Positions 14,199 through 23,711 of a stretch of 30,005 nt of DNA are shown one piece after another. How positions within the stretch are numbered: the first letter of the stretch is position 1; every line of letters begins with the position of its first letter. Both the position numbers and the translations under genes were made by a program. The DNA lies in the NCBI GenBank assembly GCA_016783865.1, contig JADHVS010000033.1, positions 1 through 30,005 of the forward strand, in the 5' to 3' direction. This DNA is from Bacteroidales bacterium. GTDB lineage: Bacteria > Bacteroidota > Bacteroidia > Bacteroidales > SM23-62. A model generated the notes under the pieces. The model did not search any database, was not told where the DNA came from, and saw only the letters and a program-made list of their open reading frames with translations.

Positions 14199-15428
14199 TT
14201 AATTAAATTCGAAGGAAAGTGTAAACCGCAGCGTATTTGCCAGCGGATTATTTTGTTTTACAGGTATGAGATAGGAAAAATCGAGTCCGAATACATTCAG
14301 TTTGAAACCAACTCCTACAGTGAAAAATTTCCGGTTTCCTTTTGTTGCATGCTCATGAAAATATCCCCCGCGTATGGCGAACTGTTCCCGGTACCAATAT
14401 TCAAGCCCTATTGAATAGGTGAACTCATGCAATTCTTCCAGGAAAATGCTTCTCGATCCGTCGTCCTGAACTACTCCGGGCGCATCCCAGAAAGACCGCA
14501 ACATGCCAACCGGAACAGGGACATCAGGATCTTTGCCATATTCAATAACCCAATCACCATTTTCATCTTTAACAGTATTGCCTGTCAACGAGTCGGTAAG
14601 GTAAACGGGAGGAGTGGGCACGAGCAGCTTATTCACATCAGCCGTCAGGGTTAATGAATTGTATTCGTCGAACCATGTGGTCAATGCCCCACCCAATCTC
14701 ATATTAATCGGGATAAACGCCTTATCCTGATTGGCAGTATAGGCAATTTTATTGCCCATGTTGGAAATATTCAATCCAAAAGCCAGCCGGGAATCCTTAT
14801 CCGACAGGTATATATCATTCTGATAGTAGAAGGCAAGGTCACCAGCCACAGCCACTCCTGGTTCTGATTCGATTCCACTTACGAAATGTCCGCCGGTCAG
14901 GTCTGAACGGATGAAACGGAATGCAATGGCACCCGAAAAATTATTTGTCAGTAACCTTGAATAACCTGCATCAAGCGAAAATTCGTTAGGGTTGAATTGT
15001 CCCTGGACCTGCCCATAGATATTTGTGAATACGATATTCCCGAGGGAAAAATAGCGCAACGATGCACTCACCACCTGGCGGTCGTCAATCCTTTTATATG
15101 CAGACAGGTAAGCCAGGTTAATGTCGCCGATCAATTTCCTGAGCCAGGGTGTATAAGAGACGGCTACACCACCTTCCCCATCTATAAAGGGGTATTTTGC
15201 CGGATTCCAGAATTGCGAGTTTATATCCGGATGAGTAGCCACCCCCACATCACCCATTCCTCCCCCCCTTGAGTCCGGAGCAATGGTCAGAAATGGCACT
15301 GTAACCTGTATGGCATTTAATTGCTGTCCTGTGGAAATAACCTGGTCCCCATTTTGTCCGAAGGTCATTCCAAATGAACCTGTTAAAAGAGATATAAGAA
15401 GAAAGACTCTGCCGAAATAGCAATCCAT
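14199..15428 (-). CDS. porV: T9SS outer membrane shuttle protein PorV (LptO)
   Basis: PorV is an outer-membrane beta-barrel that carries cargo from the T9SS translocon to the PorU sortase. The protein has 409 residues with a signal peptide (MDCYFGRVFLLISLLTG). The start of the mature chain contains the PorV signature PFLTIAPDSRGGGMGDVGVA. Later come FWNPAKYPF, VSYTPWLRKLIGD, alternating beta strands, a final-strand FTLSFEFN and YSLGNIVF-like turns. It follows porU by 57 bases on the same strand; PorU and PorV form a complex. Length and layout are normal for the family. Confidence 0.95.
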   Translation of the reverse strand: MDCYFGRVFLLISLLTGSFGMTFGQNGDQVISTGQQLNAIQVTVPFLTIAPDSRGGGMGDVGVATHPDINSQFWNPAKYPFIDGEGGVAVSYTPWLRKLIGDINLAYLSAYKRIDDRQVVSASLRYFSLGNIVFTNIYGQVQGQFNPNEFSLDAGYSRLLTNNFSGAIAFRFIRSDLTGGHFVSGIESEPGVAVAGDLAFYYQNDIYLSDKDSRLAFGLNISNMGNKIAYTANQDKAFIPINMRLGGALTTWFDEYNSLTLTADVNKLLVPTPPVYLTDSLTGNTVKDENGDWVIEYGKDPDVPVPVGMLRSFWDAPGVVQDDGSRSIFLEELHEFTYSIGLEYWYREQFAIRGGYFHEHATKGNRKFFTVGVGFKLNVFGLDFSYLIPVKQNNPLANTLRFTLSFEFN

Positions 15429-15485
15429 AGAATACCTTAAAATGAGAGTGACAAAGATAGATAAATTTACTTTCTAACGGATAAT

Positions 15486-18400
15486 TTAACGTAATATTAC
15501 AAGTTTTTCAAACTTTTCAGCCACCTGTCCGGAGTCCGACCTGACCTTGACCTTATATATATAAACCCCGCGTCCGATACGGCTTCCATAATCATCGAGC
15601 CCGTCCCAGTCGATAGGTCCACACCTGTATCCTGAGGCAGGGATCTCCTGCTCAATACTTTTAACCAGTTTTCCGGAAACAGTAAAAACCTGTATTAAAA
15701 CATCCAGGTTACTATTGGCATGATTGTGTTCAAAAAAGAATGAGGTATGGGTTGTAAACGGATTTGGATAATTCAATACATGTTTCAGGATGAGGTCCTC
15801 GGAAGAAACAACAGTGAATTCGGTAATTTGCTCGGATGAATTATTATATACATCCCAGACCTTAACTTTCAGCTTATGTTGTCCTGTTTCCAGTTTGCGC
15901 AACGGATAGGTGATCTTCCCGCTCTGGTAGCTGTTGGTGTTTGATTCATAATAATCATTCAGGATGATCGGATTGTTCAGGTTATCATCCAGGATAGCCG
16001 TAATATCGTGCCCGATCCCGCTTCCGATTGTATTTATTCCGTTACTGTCGCTTACATATATGAGAAGTTCGGGATTTTCATCTGTTGTCCCCCCATAAAC
16101 AAAATTATCGTCGTTCATGTATATTTCAATTTCAGGACCCTCTGTATCCGATGCAACGGAATCGGCCGATCCGCCCACGACAAACTGCGAGAAATATCCG
16201 CTGGCATCCTGCCCGGTATCATTGCCGTAAAAGCTGATCTTCCCATATCCGTAATTGTAGGAAATGTCTTTAGGGACGATGAAGCTGAATGAAAATTCAC
16301 CCTGCTGTACAGAGGCTTTTCCTTTATATAATATCCTGTTCCGTATATTGAATTGAAATGGACTGCCTCCGTCATTGCCCAATGTTTTCAATAAGGTTTG
16401 CTTGTCGAACACCGTTGGATAAAGGGTTCCGTTAAAGTTTGTCATGAGATCTCCCAGTTCATCGGTTACATGACCTGAGATGGTCACTTTACTCAATGCC
16501 TTAAGTGTATCGGTTACCGCATCAGAAGGCTGACCGTTCACAAAGGTGGCTGAGATGTGTTGTTTGGGATAGGAGAGCACTATGGCCGGATCACCCAGCA
16601 AGGTAAAATTCCTTTTGTTGAAACCTGTGCCTGAGTACACTTTAGTTAACCTGATAATATCTCCCAGCCTGTAATAGGCGTTATCATCATTTCTTTCGAA
16701 TACATATTCATAGAATTTCTCATTCAACACGTGATTGGGACCGGAGTAAACAAGTCGTGTAGTGGTCAGCAGGGCAATTCCCCCTCCATCCGGATTAAGC
16801 AGCACCAATTCTCCGGCAGAGGTGTGCTCATAATCATCGAACCTGCTGAATTCACAGGTTGCAGTCATGAACAGCGGCAGTTTATCAGCATTTTCCCAGT
16901 TAATGATGTCGTTAATAACAAGTATTCTTTCATGAGCCAGACCATTTTCGCCGCCATGGCCGGTGTAATTAATGATCAATGCTCCTTTGTTCACGCGCTG
17001 GTTGATGGCCTCGTTCACAGCCGGGTAGGCGTCTCCGGTTGAACTTGCAATCTGCTGGTAGGCGTCCAGGAAGATTTTGGATATTACAAAATTAGGATAA
17101 TGAGTCCCCACATATTCAGATAGTTCATCGGCTTGCTTCATATGTATATTATAATCTTCATCGTCGCCGATAAAACAAAGCGTATTTCTCCAATCACCCA
17201 TTTTATCAGGTTCCAGGTAAGAGAAAACCTTGCTGATCATTTCTTCTGCACCGCTCACAGAGGATACAGGGAATCGTCCTATACCGATATCCATTAATCC
17301 GCTGGCTCCGCCTTCGGGATCATCGAGCAATCCGAAAAAGTCATCGGTCACATATGATCCTACGGGATTAAGGGAATTTTCCGACTGGTAGGTGAGGATA
17401 TAATTTGAGTTAGATGCATTGGTGGAGTAATTATCATAGGATCCGTCGCCAAATAACAGCAGGTACCCTGGCATATCATGATCACCCGATGCCCTGTCAT
17501 AGAACATTTTAACGAAATTCCTGAGAGCCGCAATATCCGGTTTCCCTCCCGAGAATTCATTGTATATCTGTTGTGGCGTGACAACAATAGTATCCAGGTT
17601 GTCATGATCATAGTGGAATGCCGCCAGTCGCCTTGCCTGTTGCAGAAAATCCGGATGCGAGATGACTATATAATCAGGTTGATTTCTACCATGCAGGTCC
17701 TGGTTAGACAATCTGCCGACATCATCACCCTGCCATATGGGAGACGGGAAATTGCCGGCCGGATTGAAGGCAACAAATTCCTTCAGGTCACTCGTCCCGG
17801 TCCTGAAAGACAACCGGTTACCTGCAAGGGTGGCAGGCACCTGTTTAATATTATGGTGATCAGATACGTCCCATACTACAGTTTGACCTGATGCCCCGGA
17901 TATTCTGAATTCTGTTATGTTGTTTTGCCCCAACGACCTGGCATCCCTGAACAGAAGCTGACCTGAATTGATTTTCAGTGATCTTCTTGCACTCAGGGTG
18001 ATATAATCCAGCCACCCTTCGGCAGAGGGAGCATTTTTTTGGTATTCAAGGGTAAGAGTGATGGCATCGCCGGTGGACAGGAAATCAAATGTTCCTGTAT
18101 TGGTAAATGCGTATGTTGAAGTATAATGGCTCAGGTTGGTGCCTGCTATTCTCAACCGGCCCTGGTAGGCATTGTTTGCAGAAATTGAGAAACTGGTAGT
18201 GTCGGATGCCCTTGCCAGCACAGCTACACGTGCAGTAATGTTTTCAGTCCGGACCAGGTCGGGTATATCGAATGTAAAATCCTGCGAGGTATAAATATCA
18301 AAATGTTCACCATACCATTCGCTTCCCGATTTGATCAGGTTTATATCATTTGATTCGTGATGAATATTATAATCATAGGTTTCTGTGATGTAATCCGCCT

Positions 18401-19295
18401 GTTCGGTAACCGCATCCATCAGAGCAATTGTTTTTGCGGGACCAGCTCCCCCGGTAAGGTAATAATAGTTCCATGCCGAGAATTTGTGTACCTGGTGGCT
18501 GTATGAGTCATCAATCGTATCGTACCTCCATGCATTCGGACCATGTCCGTAAAACAGCAGAAAATCACCCTGATTAAATTGGCCATCCTGCCCGGTTTCA
18601 AACCAGACGGGGATTTCCTTCAGATCATCCTGTTGTGGCTGGTTATTCTGAAGAGGCAACATGCTTCCGTCTGTTCCGAAGATCCGGATGGAAGAAGGTT
18701 GTACTATTCCCAGATCCAGCAGTTCAGTATAGGTAAGCTTATATATTCCGTCTGCATTGACCTTTACCTTGAACCATGAACCGTTCCCGAGTACCGAATG
18801 AGCCGTGTAGCTATGTATGAATTCAGCAGCACCCAGGCTTTTCAGTTGAGGTGCGGGCACCATGTCGATTGAAAAACTTACCAGTTTTTCCAGGGCCCCG
18901 GTGGCAGGATTCCTTCTCAGGGGAGTAAATGATATTTCCATGAAAGGTGATCGCCGGACAAATGAGAGCCTTGATTCAACTGTTATCTCCCCGGATATTT
19001 TGTCGAGATGCCTGACATTTTTTATCTCATCCTTGTTAAGGGCTTCAAAAACCTGGTTTCTGAGCACTATTCTCTTCTCTTCGGCCTGATCTGTCCTTAC
19101 TGCTTCATAATATCCCGGGATAAGTGTTTCCAGGTTGTCGTAGTTGGCACCTCTAAAATGCAGATAATCAATCTGTTCACCAAATATTGTCTGATGCTCC
19201 ACCGGTGTCCACTGAAGTGTTCTCTGCATTCCCTGAAACTGGGCATTGAGGGTATGCGGAATAATAAGCACGAGAAGGGGAAGGAGATACCTCAT
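15486..19295 (-). CDS. porU: T9SS sortase PorU (gingipain-like C25 peptidase)
   Basis: PorU removes the C-terminal domain of T9SS cargo and attaches it to the cell surface. This is a full-length protein of 1269 residues: signal peptide (MRYLLPLLVLIIPHTLNAQ), long N-terminal beta region, C25 cysteine-peptidase domain (about 540-910), Ig-like segments, and a C-terminal sorting-type domain (NYPNPFTTHTSFFFEH to KLVILR). The catalytic pair is visible: H780 in INYTGHGGENG and C814 in FMTATCEFSRFDD. GDGSYDNYS is also present. It is divergent from the PorP/SprF gene and upstream of porV, as in other Bacteroidota. The product should sit at the outer membrane. Confidence 0.96.
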   Translation of the reverse strand: MRYLLPLLVLIIPHTLNAQFQGMQRTLQWTPVEHQTIFGEQIDYLHFRGANYDNLETLIPGYYEAVRTDQAEEKRIVLRNQVFEALNKDEIKNVRHLDKISGEITVESRLSFVRRSPFMEISFTPLRRNPATGALEKLVSFSIDMVPAPQLKSLGAAEFIHSYTAHSVLGNGSWFKVKVNADGIYKLTYTELLDLGIVQPSSIRIFGTDGSMLPLQNNQPQQDDLKEIPVWFETGQDGQFNQGDFLLFYGHGPNAWRYDTIDDSYSHQVHKFSAWNYYYLTGGAGPAKTIALMDAVTEQADYITETYDYNIHHESNDINLIKSGSEWYGEHFDIYTSQDFTFDIPDLVRTENITARVAVLARASDTTSFSISANNAYQGRLRIAGTNLSHYTSTYAFTNTGTFDFLSTGDAITLTLEYQKNAPSAEGWLDYITLSARRSLKINSGQLLFRDARSLGQNNITEFRISGASGQTVVWDVSDHHNIKQVPATLAGNRLSFRTGTSDLKEFVAFNPAGNFPSPIWQGDDVGRLSNQDLHGRNQPDYIVISHPDFLQQARRLAAFHYDHDNLDTIVVTPQQIYNEFSGGKPDIAALRNFVKMFYDRASGDHDMPGYLLLFGDGSYDNYSTNASNSNYILTYQSENSLNPVGSYVTDDFFGLLDDPEGGASGLMDIGIGRFPVSSVSGAEEMISKVFSYLEPDKMGDWRNTLCFIGDDEDYNIHMKQADELSEYVGTHYPNFVISKIFLDAYQQIASSTGDAYPAVNEAINQRVNKGALIINYTGHGGENGLAHERILVINDIINWENADKLPLFMTATCEFSRFDDYEHTSAGELVLLNPDGGGIALLTTTRLVYSGPNHVLNEKFYEYVFERNDDNAYYRLGDIIRLTKVYSGTGFNKRNFTLLGDPAIVLSYPKQHISATFVNGQPSDAVTDTLKALSKVTISGHVTDELGDLMTNFNGTLYPTVFDKQTLLKTLGNDGGSPFQFNIRNRILYKGKASVQQGEFSFSFIVPKDISYNYGYGKISFYGNDTGQDASGYFSQFVVGGSADSVASDTEGPEIEIYMNDDNFVYGGTTDENPELLIYVSDSNGINTIGSGIGHDITAILDDNLNNPIILNDYYESNTNSYQSGKITYPLRKLETGQHKLKVKVWDVYNNSSEQITEFTVVSSEDLILKHVLNYPNPFTTHTSFFFEHNHANSNLDVLIQVFTVSGKLVKSIEQEIPASGYRCGPIDWDGLDDYGSRIGRGVYIYKVKVRSDSGQVAEKFEKLVILR

Positions 19296-19581
19296 TTTTC
19301 AATTATGAAACGAGCATGAATAAATTTAATCAATATTCTTCATTTCAGAAATGATTAAATTTATCATGCGAGAACGAGTGCAACGAGTGGTTGCACACGT
19401 TTGTAATTTTTTAATTAATTTAGTGTCAAATAATTATAAAAATAAAAACGGATTAAAATTTGGCTTACTTTAATACCGGAAAAACTGAAATATCCGGCTG
19501 TATATAAAATTTACCAGGTTTTTCGTTAACTGTTTTAACGGGATGTTAAATATAATATTGTTGATCTAAGTAGTTATAATT
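19296..19581. other. AT-rich divergent intergenic region, porU / porP
   Basis: The 286 bases between divergent T9SS genes carry no repeat of the classes seen elsewhere and no open reading frame. Only AT-rich runs, a short inverted repeat (AATAAATTTAATCA with TGATTAAATTTATC at 19319-19365), GAGAACGAGTGCAACGAGTG at 19370-19389, and a TAATTTTG box at 19577 are evident. Both transcription units must start here. Confidence 0.6.
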
Positions 19582-19584
19582 TTG
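19577..19584 (+). promoter_or_regulatory. Possible -7 box before the PorP gene
   Basis: TAATTTTG fits TAnnTTTG. It overlaps the TTG at 19582 and lies only 12 bases before the GTG at 19597, leaving almost no leader. Either the message is nearly leaderless from the GTG or this is a chance match; no -33 TTG is at the right distance. Confidence 0.3.
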
Positions 19585-19596
19585 TTAAAAAATGTC

Positions 19597-20592
19597 GTGT
19601 ATATTAAGCTGAAATTGATCCTGACATTGGTCATGACGGGGTTCTTTTGCACCAGCCTTTATGGACAGGATACTTACTTTTCGCAGTTTTATTCCAGCAG
19701 TCTCTGTTTAAATCCGGCATTTGCCGGGACTGCCCAAATGGGGAGGTTTTCAGCCAGTTACAGGAACCAATATCCAACACTGGGTACCTCATATGCAACA
19801 TACAATGCAGCCTTTGACATGCCGGTTGACCTCTTGCAGGGAGGTATTGGTGTGAATATTATGAACGATGTGCAGGGAGGTGGGATCATGAACAGGTTTT
19901 CGGTTGACGGGATCTATTCTTATGCGCTGGTTGTCACTCGTGAATTAACAATTAATGCCGGGTTCCAGGCATCTTATATGCTGCGTTCCCTCAGGGTGAA
20001 TGATTTGATTTTTCCGGATGGACTGGATGGCAGTACCGGTTTATATACAGGTCCGCGTGAGTCGGTGAGTGACAGGTCAGCCGGATATCCGGACTTTTCA
20101 GTGGGTTTTATTGGATATACAAGGACCTGGTATGCTGGTATTGCAACACATCATCTGACCAGGCCCAATATATCATTCAGCAAAAATTATCGCGAACCCT
20201 TACCCAGAAAATATACGGTTCACGGAGGTATCTACATTTACATTTTCGAGAAAAGATTTGGTCGTGAGGCGGTGAGACTTAATCCCAATCTGGTGGTCAT
20301 TCAACAGGGCAGTCAAAGGCAGGTGAATATTGGCTTGGAGGCACTCAGAAATGGCTTATATTCAGGTGTTTGGTTCAGGCAAAGAAGAGATTTTGGTCTC
20401 AGTGCTGCCATGGTGGTTGCCGGATATGAGCATGAAAGGTTCAGGTTTGGTTATTCCTTTGATTTTAATGTGGCCAGCCCGTGGAAATCGAATGTTGGTA
20501 TGGGTGCACATGAAGTAACCTTTTTGTATACTTTTGAGCATAAATCTTCACGAAAGAAGAAATACAAGGCAATAAAATGTCCGAAAATTTAG
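19597..20592 (+). CDS. porP: PorP/SprF-family T9SS outer membrane protein
   Basis: A member of the PorP/SprF family, outer-membrane beta-barrels used by T9SS and, in flavobacteria, for adhesin secretion. The mature N-terminus QDTYFSQFYSSSLCLNPAFA is the family hallmark. A beta-barrel follows with GAIT-like strands, ending EVTFLYTFEH and a basic tail (KSSRKKKYK). No ATG fits the signal peptide; a GTG at 19597 gives MYIKLKLILTLVMTGFFCT, and an upstream TTG at 19582 is the alternative. It is not followed by porKLMN but by gldJ. In genomes with several porP paralogues, each may serve a particular cargo, so this one could be a cargo-specific SprF rather than the core PorP. Confidence 0.85.
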   Translation: MYIKLKLILTLVMTGFFCTSLYGQDTYFSQFYSSSLCLNPAFAGTAQMGRFSASYRNQYPTLGTSYATYNAAFDMPVDLLQGGIGVNIMNDVQGGGIMNRFSVDGIYSYALVVTRELTINAGFQASYMLRSLRVNDLIFPDGLDGSTGLYTGPRESVSDRSAGYPDFSVGFIGYTRTWYAGIATHHLTRPNISFSKNYREPLPRKYTVHGGIYIYIFEKRFGREAVRLNPNLVVIQQGSQRQVNIGLEALRNGLYSGVWFRQRRDFGLSAAMVVAGYEHERFRFGYSFDFNVASPWKSNVGMGAHEVTFLYTFEHKSSRKKKYKAIKCPKI

Positions 20593-20610
20593 TTATTTTT
20601 GATAAGTTGC

Positions 20611-20643
20611 TTGTATAAGTATTAAAAAAATCGCTTATATTTG
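20611..20643 (+). promoter_or_regulatory. Putative promoter for gldJ
   Basis: TTG at 20611-20613 and TATATTTG at 20636-20643, spacing 22 bases, 30 bases before the ATG at 20673. The -7 box is a perfect TAnnTTTG. This suggests gldJ can be transcribed apart from the PorP gene. Confidence 0.55.
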
Positions 20644-20672
20644 ATATTCATTAAGATAAAACCTATAATGTT

Positions 20673-22226
20673 ATGAGAAGCAAGATCAAATTATTACCGA
20701 TCTTATTGACCATCGTTTTCTTTTTCGCATCATGTGGCGGTGGTGATGACATTTCGAAATCAGGTAAATCTTCTACTACCACCGGGTGGGAATATAACGA
20801 ACCAGACTGGGGTGGTTTTGAAGTAGTGCCTGACTATGAACAGGAAACGGGACCTGGACTTGTATTCATCCAGGGTGGCACGTTTACCATGGGTAGAGTG
20901 GAACAAGATGTCATGTATGACTGGAATAATGTGCCCCGCAAGGTAACACTCACCTCATTTTACATGGATGAAACCGAAGTTCGTAACGTTGATTACCGTG
21001 AATATTTATACTGGACGCAGCGTGTATTTATCAGCATGAGGGATGTTTATCTGAACGCCCTTCCTGACACACTGGTATGGCTTGATCCACTTGCCTATAA
21101 TGACCCATATGTCGAGTATTATTTCCGTCACCCTGCTTATAACGAATATCCGGTAGTGGGTATTAGCTGGAGGCAGGCAAGTGATTATGCACTGTGGAGA
21201 ACCGACCGGGTGAATGAAAAGATTTTGATCGATGAAAATATATTACTGCAAGATCCAGCCGGACAACAAGGAAAAGAAAACTTCAATACTGAAGCTTATC
21301 TGGCCGGCCAGTATATTGGGTTAGTTGGAGAAAACCTTCCCAGCATGAGACCTACTAATGCTGCTTCGGGTGGTGGAGATGCAGCCTCTGATCCCAGTGG
21401 TCAAGGCCGTCACGTTATGATGGAGGATGGTATGGTGTTACCGAGATACAGGCTCCCAACCGAAGCCGAATGGGAATTTGCCGCGCTTGGTTTGATTGGA
21501 GAAACATATGACGAAAGACTCTGGGAAAGAAGGATTTATCCATGGACCGGAGCTTCATTAAGAAATGACAATCCCAGGTATCTTGGTCAGTTCAGGGCCA
21601 ACTTTGTACGTGGTAGTGGTGACTATATGGGTATGGCTGGTAACCTGAATGACGAAGCTGCTATTACTGCTCCGGTTTTTTCATTCTGGCCTAATGATTA
21701 TGGCCTCTATTGCATGGCTGGTAATGTAAATGAGTGGGTAGGTGATATATACCGTCCGTTGTCTTTTGAAGATGTGAGCGGATTCCGTCCCTTCCGTGGT
21801 AATGTATTCCAGACTCTTGAAAGAGATCCCAACACCGGAGAGATCGTTGAAAAAGATGAAATGGGCCGTTTGATAAAAAGAGATCTCAACGCAGGGGATG
21901 TCAGGGAATATACACAGAATTACAGGAAGGCTGATTATCAGGATCATCTCGACGGTGACTACTATTCAAACCTCTATTCAAGCCAGGAGTCAATCGCTGA
22001 TACCTTTACTACCAGGACACAACAGATGTATTCACAGGAAAATGAAGATGTTACCTCACTGATCAATAACCGTGCACGTGTATATAAGGGCGGTTCATGG
22101 AAGGACAGGGCATACTGGATGAGTCCGGGCGGAAGAAGATTCCTGGATGAAGAAGCTGCCAGGGATGACCTTGGCTTCAGGTGTGCCATGACCAAAGTAG
22201 GTAGCCAGTCAGGTGGTGGTATGTAA
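20673..22226 (+). CDS. gldJ: GldJ lipoprotein (gliding motility / T9SS associated)
   Basis: This 517-residue lipoprotein has a lipobox FFASC (C21) and a formylglycine-generating-enzyme (SUMF1/FGE-sulfatase) fold. N-terminal GPGLVFIQGGTFTMGRVEQD and MDETEVRNVDYREYLYWTQR, then NALPDTLVWLDPLAYND and RHPAYNEYPVVGISWRQASD, are typical of GldJ rather than GldK/PorK. Later: RLPTEAEWEFAALG, MAGNVNEWVGDIYRP and YKGGSWKDRAYWMSPGGRRF. FGE catalytic cysteines are not seen, as in other GldJ. GldJ stabilises the GldK/SprA part of the T9SS and gliding machinery. The porV, porU, gldJ, murF neighbourhood resembles that in Flavobacterium. A strong terminator follows. Confidence 0.9.
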   Translation: MRSKIKLLPILLTIVFFFASCGGGDDISKSGKSSTTTGWEYNEPDWGGFEVVPDYEQETGPGLVFIQGGTFTMGRVEQDVMYDWNNVPRKVTLTSFYMDETEVRNVDYREYLYWTQRVFISMRDVYLNALPDTLVWLDPLAYNDPYVEYYFRHPAYNEYPVVGISWRQASDYALWRTDRVNEKILIDENILLQDPAGQQGKENFNTEAYLAGQYIGLVGENLPSMRPTNAASGGGDAASDPSGQGRHVMMEDGMVLPRYRLPTEAEWEFAALGLIGETYDERLWERRIYPWTGASLRNDNPRYLGQFRANFVRGSGDYMGMAGNLNDEAAITAPVFSFWPNDYGLYCMAGNVNEWVGDIYRPLSFEDVSGFRPFRGNVFQTLERDPNTGEIVEKDEMGRLIKRDLNAGDVREYTQNYRKADYQDHLDGDYYSNLYSSQESIADTFTTRTQQMYSQENEDVTSLINNRARVYKGGSWKDRAYWMSPGGRRFLDEEAARDDLGFRCAMTKVGSQSGGGM

Positions 22227-22247
22227 AAATTAACTTTTTATAACTTC

Positions 22248-22279
22248 AAAAACCTCATTAATTTTAATGAGGTTTTTTT
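22248..22279 (+). terminator. Intrinsic terminator after gldJ
   Basis: An inverted repeat AACCTCATTA / TAATGAGGTT with a short loop (22251-22274), preceded by A residues and followed by a seven-T run. The T run ends one base before the murF ATG at 22280. Confidence 0.85.
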
Positions 22280-23593
22280 ATGTTTGGAATGAATATTACT
22301 GAACTATACAAGGTATTTCTAAAGTATCCGGCGATTTCAACTGATACCAGAAGGGAAGTCGCAGGTTCCCTTTTTTTTTCTTTGAAAGGGGAGACTTTCA
22401 ACGGGAATGTATTTGCCCGGGAAGCGATCGATAAGGGTGCAGCATTCGCTGTAGTTGATGAGGGTGATTTTCCGGGTGATCTAAGGTTCATTCGGGTGGA
22501 GAACTGCCTTGTGACCCTCCAGCAGCTGGCACAATATCACAGGGAACGGTTAAATGCAACCCTGATTGCGATCACCGGTTCAAATGGAAAAACGACCACA
22601 AAAGAACTGGTCAGGGAGATCCTTGCAAAGAAATATAAAGTTTATGCCACAGAAGGGAATATGAACAATCATATTGGTGTGCCTTTGTCCCTTCTCAGGA
22701 TAGATGAAGATGTACAATTTGGGATCATTGAAATGGGGGCGAACCATATTGGGGAGATAGAAAAGTTATGTCATATAACCAGGCCTGATTATGGAATAAT
22801 AACCAATATCGGCAGGGCGCATATCGAAGGATTTGGTTCGGTGGATGGTGTAAAAAAGGCCAAGGGAGAGTTATATGACTATTTGTCTGAGGATAAAGGA
22901 GGGATATTTATTAATACAGATAATACAATATTGATTCAGATGGCTGAAGGATTTGAAGGTAAATTAATCAAGTACGGTGATACACCCGATTCCTTGTGCC
23001 GGGGATCTGTAAAGGGTCTCCATCCATATATTTCCTTTGGTATAGCTTTTCATACTGAACCCGGTAAGGAGTATTCCGGATCATCCAGGCTGGTGGGAAG
23101 TTATAACCTGGAAAACATCCTTGCAGCAGCCTGTATCGGGAGTTACTTCAATGTAAGCAGCCGTGAAATACTGGATGCAGTAGAGGAATATATTCCCGGC
23201 ATGATGCGATCACAGCTTATTACGACTGGGAAAAATCTGCTGGTGGTGGATACCTATAACGCCAATCCCAGCAGTATGGAACCGGCCATTCAGGATTTTG
23301 CCGCTGACCCGCATCCCAACAAGATACTCGTCCTGGGTGAAATGAAAGAATTGGGTGATACAGAAATCGCTGAACATGAGAAGCTAATCCGAACGGTGGC
23401 AGGTAAACCCTTCCGGAAAATAATATTTATCGGCCCTGTATTCCTGAAGCTCACTGTACCCGGTGATTATCTTACTTTTAAATCAACCAGTGAATGCATT
23501 GATTGGCTGAAGAAGCATCCGGTTGAAAATGCAAAGGTTCTGCTTAAAGGATCCAGGTTGCTCAAACTGGAAGAGCTGATTAATTATCTCTGA
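22280..23593 (+). CDS. murF: UDP-N-acetylmuramoyl-tripeptide--D-alanyl-D-alanine ligase
   Basis: MurF adds D-Ala-D-Ala to UDP-MurNAc-tripeptide in the last cytoplasmic step of peptidoglycan precursor synthesis. The 437 residues are full length. The Mur ligase ATP loop is at 97-107 (AITGSNGKTTT); NMNNHIGVPLSLLRI (127-141), IIEMGANHIGEI (149-160), the Mg/UMP region NIGRAHIEGFGS (176-187) and later DTYNANPSSM are in place. The start may be ATG 22280, directly after a terminator T run, or the ATG three codons on (22289). With a terminator in its leader, murF may depend on read-through or a leader structure. Confidence 0.95.
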   Translation: MFGMNITELYKVFLKYPAISTDTRREVAGSLFFSLKGETFNGNVFAREAIDKGAAFAVVDEGDFPGDLRFIRVENCLVTLQQLAQYHRERLNATLIAITGSNGKTTTKELVREILAKKYKVYATEGNMNNHIGVPLSLLRIDEDVQFGIIEMGANHIGEIEKLCHITRPDYGIITNIGRAHIEGFGSVDGVKKAKGELYDYLSEDKGGIFINTDNTILIQMAEGFEGKLIKYGDTPDSLCRGSVKGLHPYISFGIAFHTEPGKEYSGSSRLVGSYNLENILAAACIGSYFNVSSREILDAVEEYIPGMMRSQLITTGKNLLVVDTYNANPSSMEPAIQDFAADPHPNKILVLGEMKELGDTEIAEHEKLIRTVAGKPFRKIIFIGPVFLKLTVPGDYLTFKSTSECIDWLKKHPVENAKVLLKGSRLLKLEELINYL

Positions 23594-23711
23594 TAAATAT
23601 GAAAAAAGTATCAGATCCGATCCCATCCATGGCATGGTGTTGATATTGGGCCGGAAGCACCTGACGTTGATTCACTGATGTCATCGAAATAAAGAATTGT
23701 ATCGGAAAATC

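Noticed and set aside
20673..22226. Calling the SUMF1-type lipoprotein PorK/GldK
   Set aside because: It is not followed by porL, porM and porN, and the segments NALPDTLVWLDPLAYND and RHPAYNEYPVVGISW are GldJ-like; murF follows as in the known gldJ neighbourhood.
23594..23711. Terminator between convergent murF and the receiver gene
   Set aside because: Only weak inverted matches (CCATGG-type) with no T run were seen.
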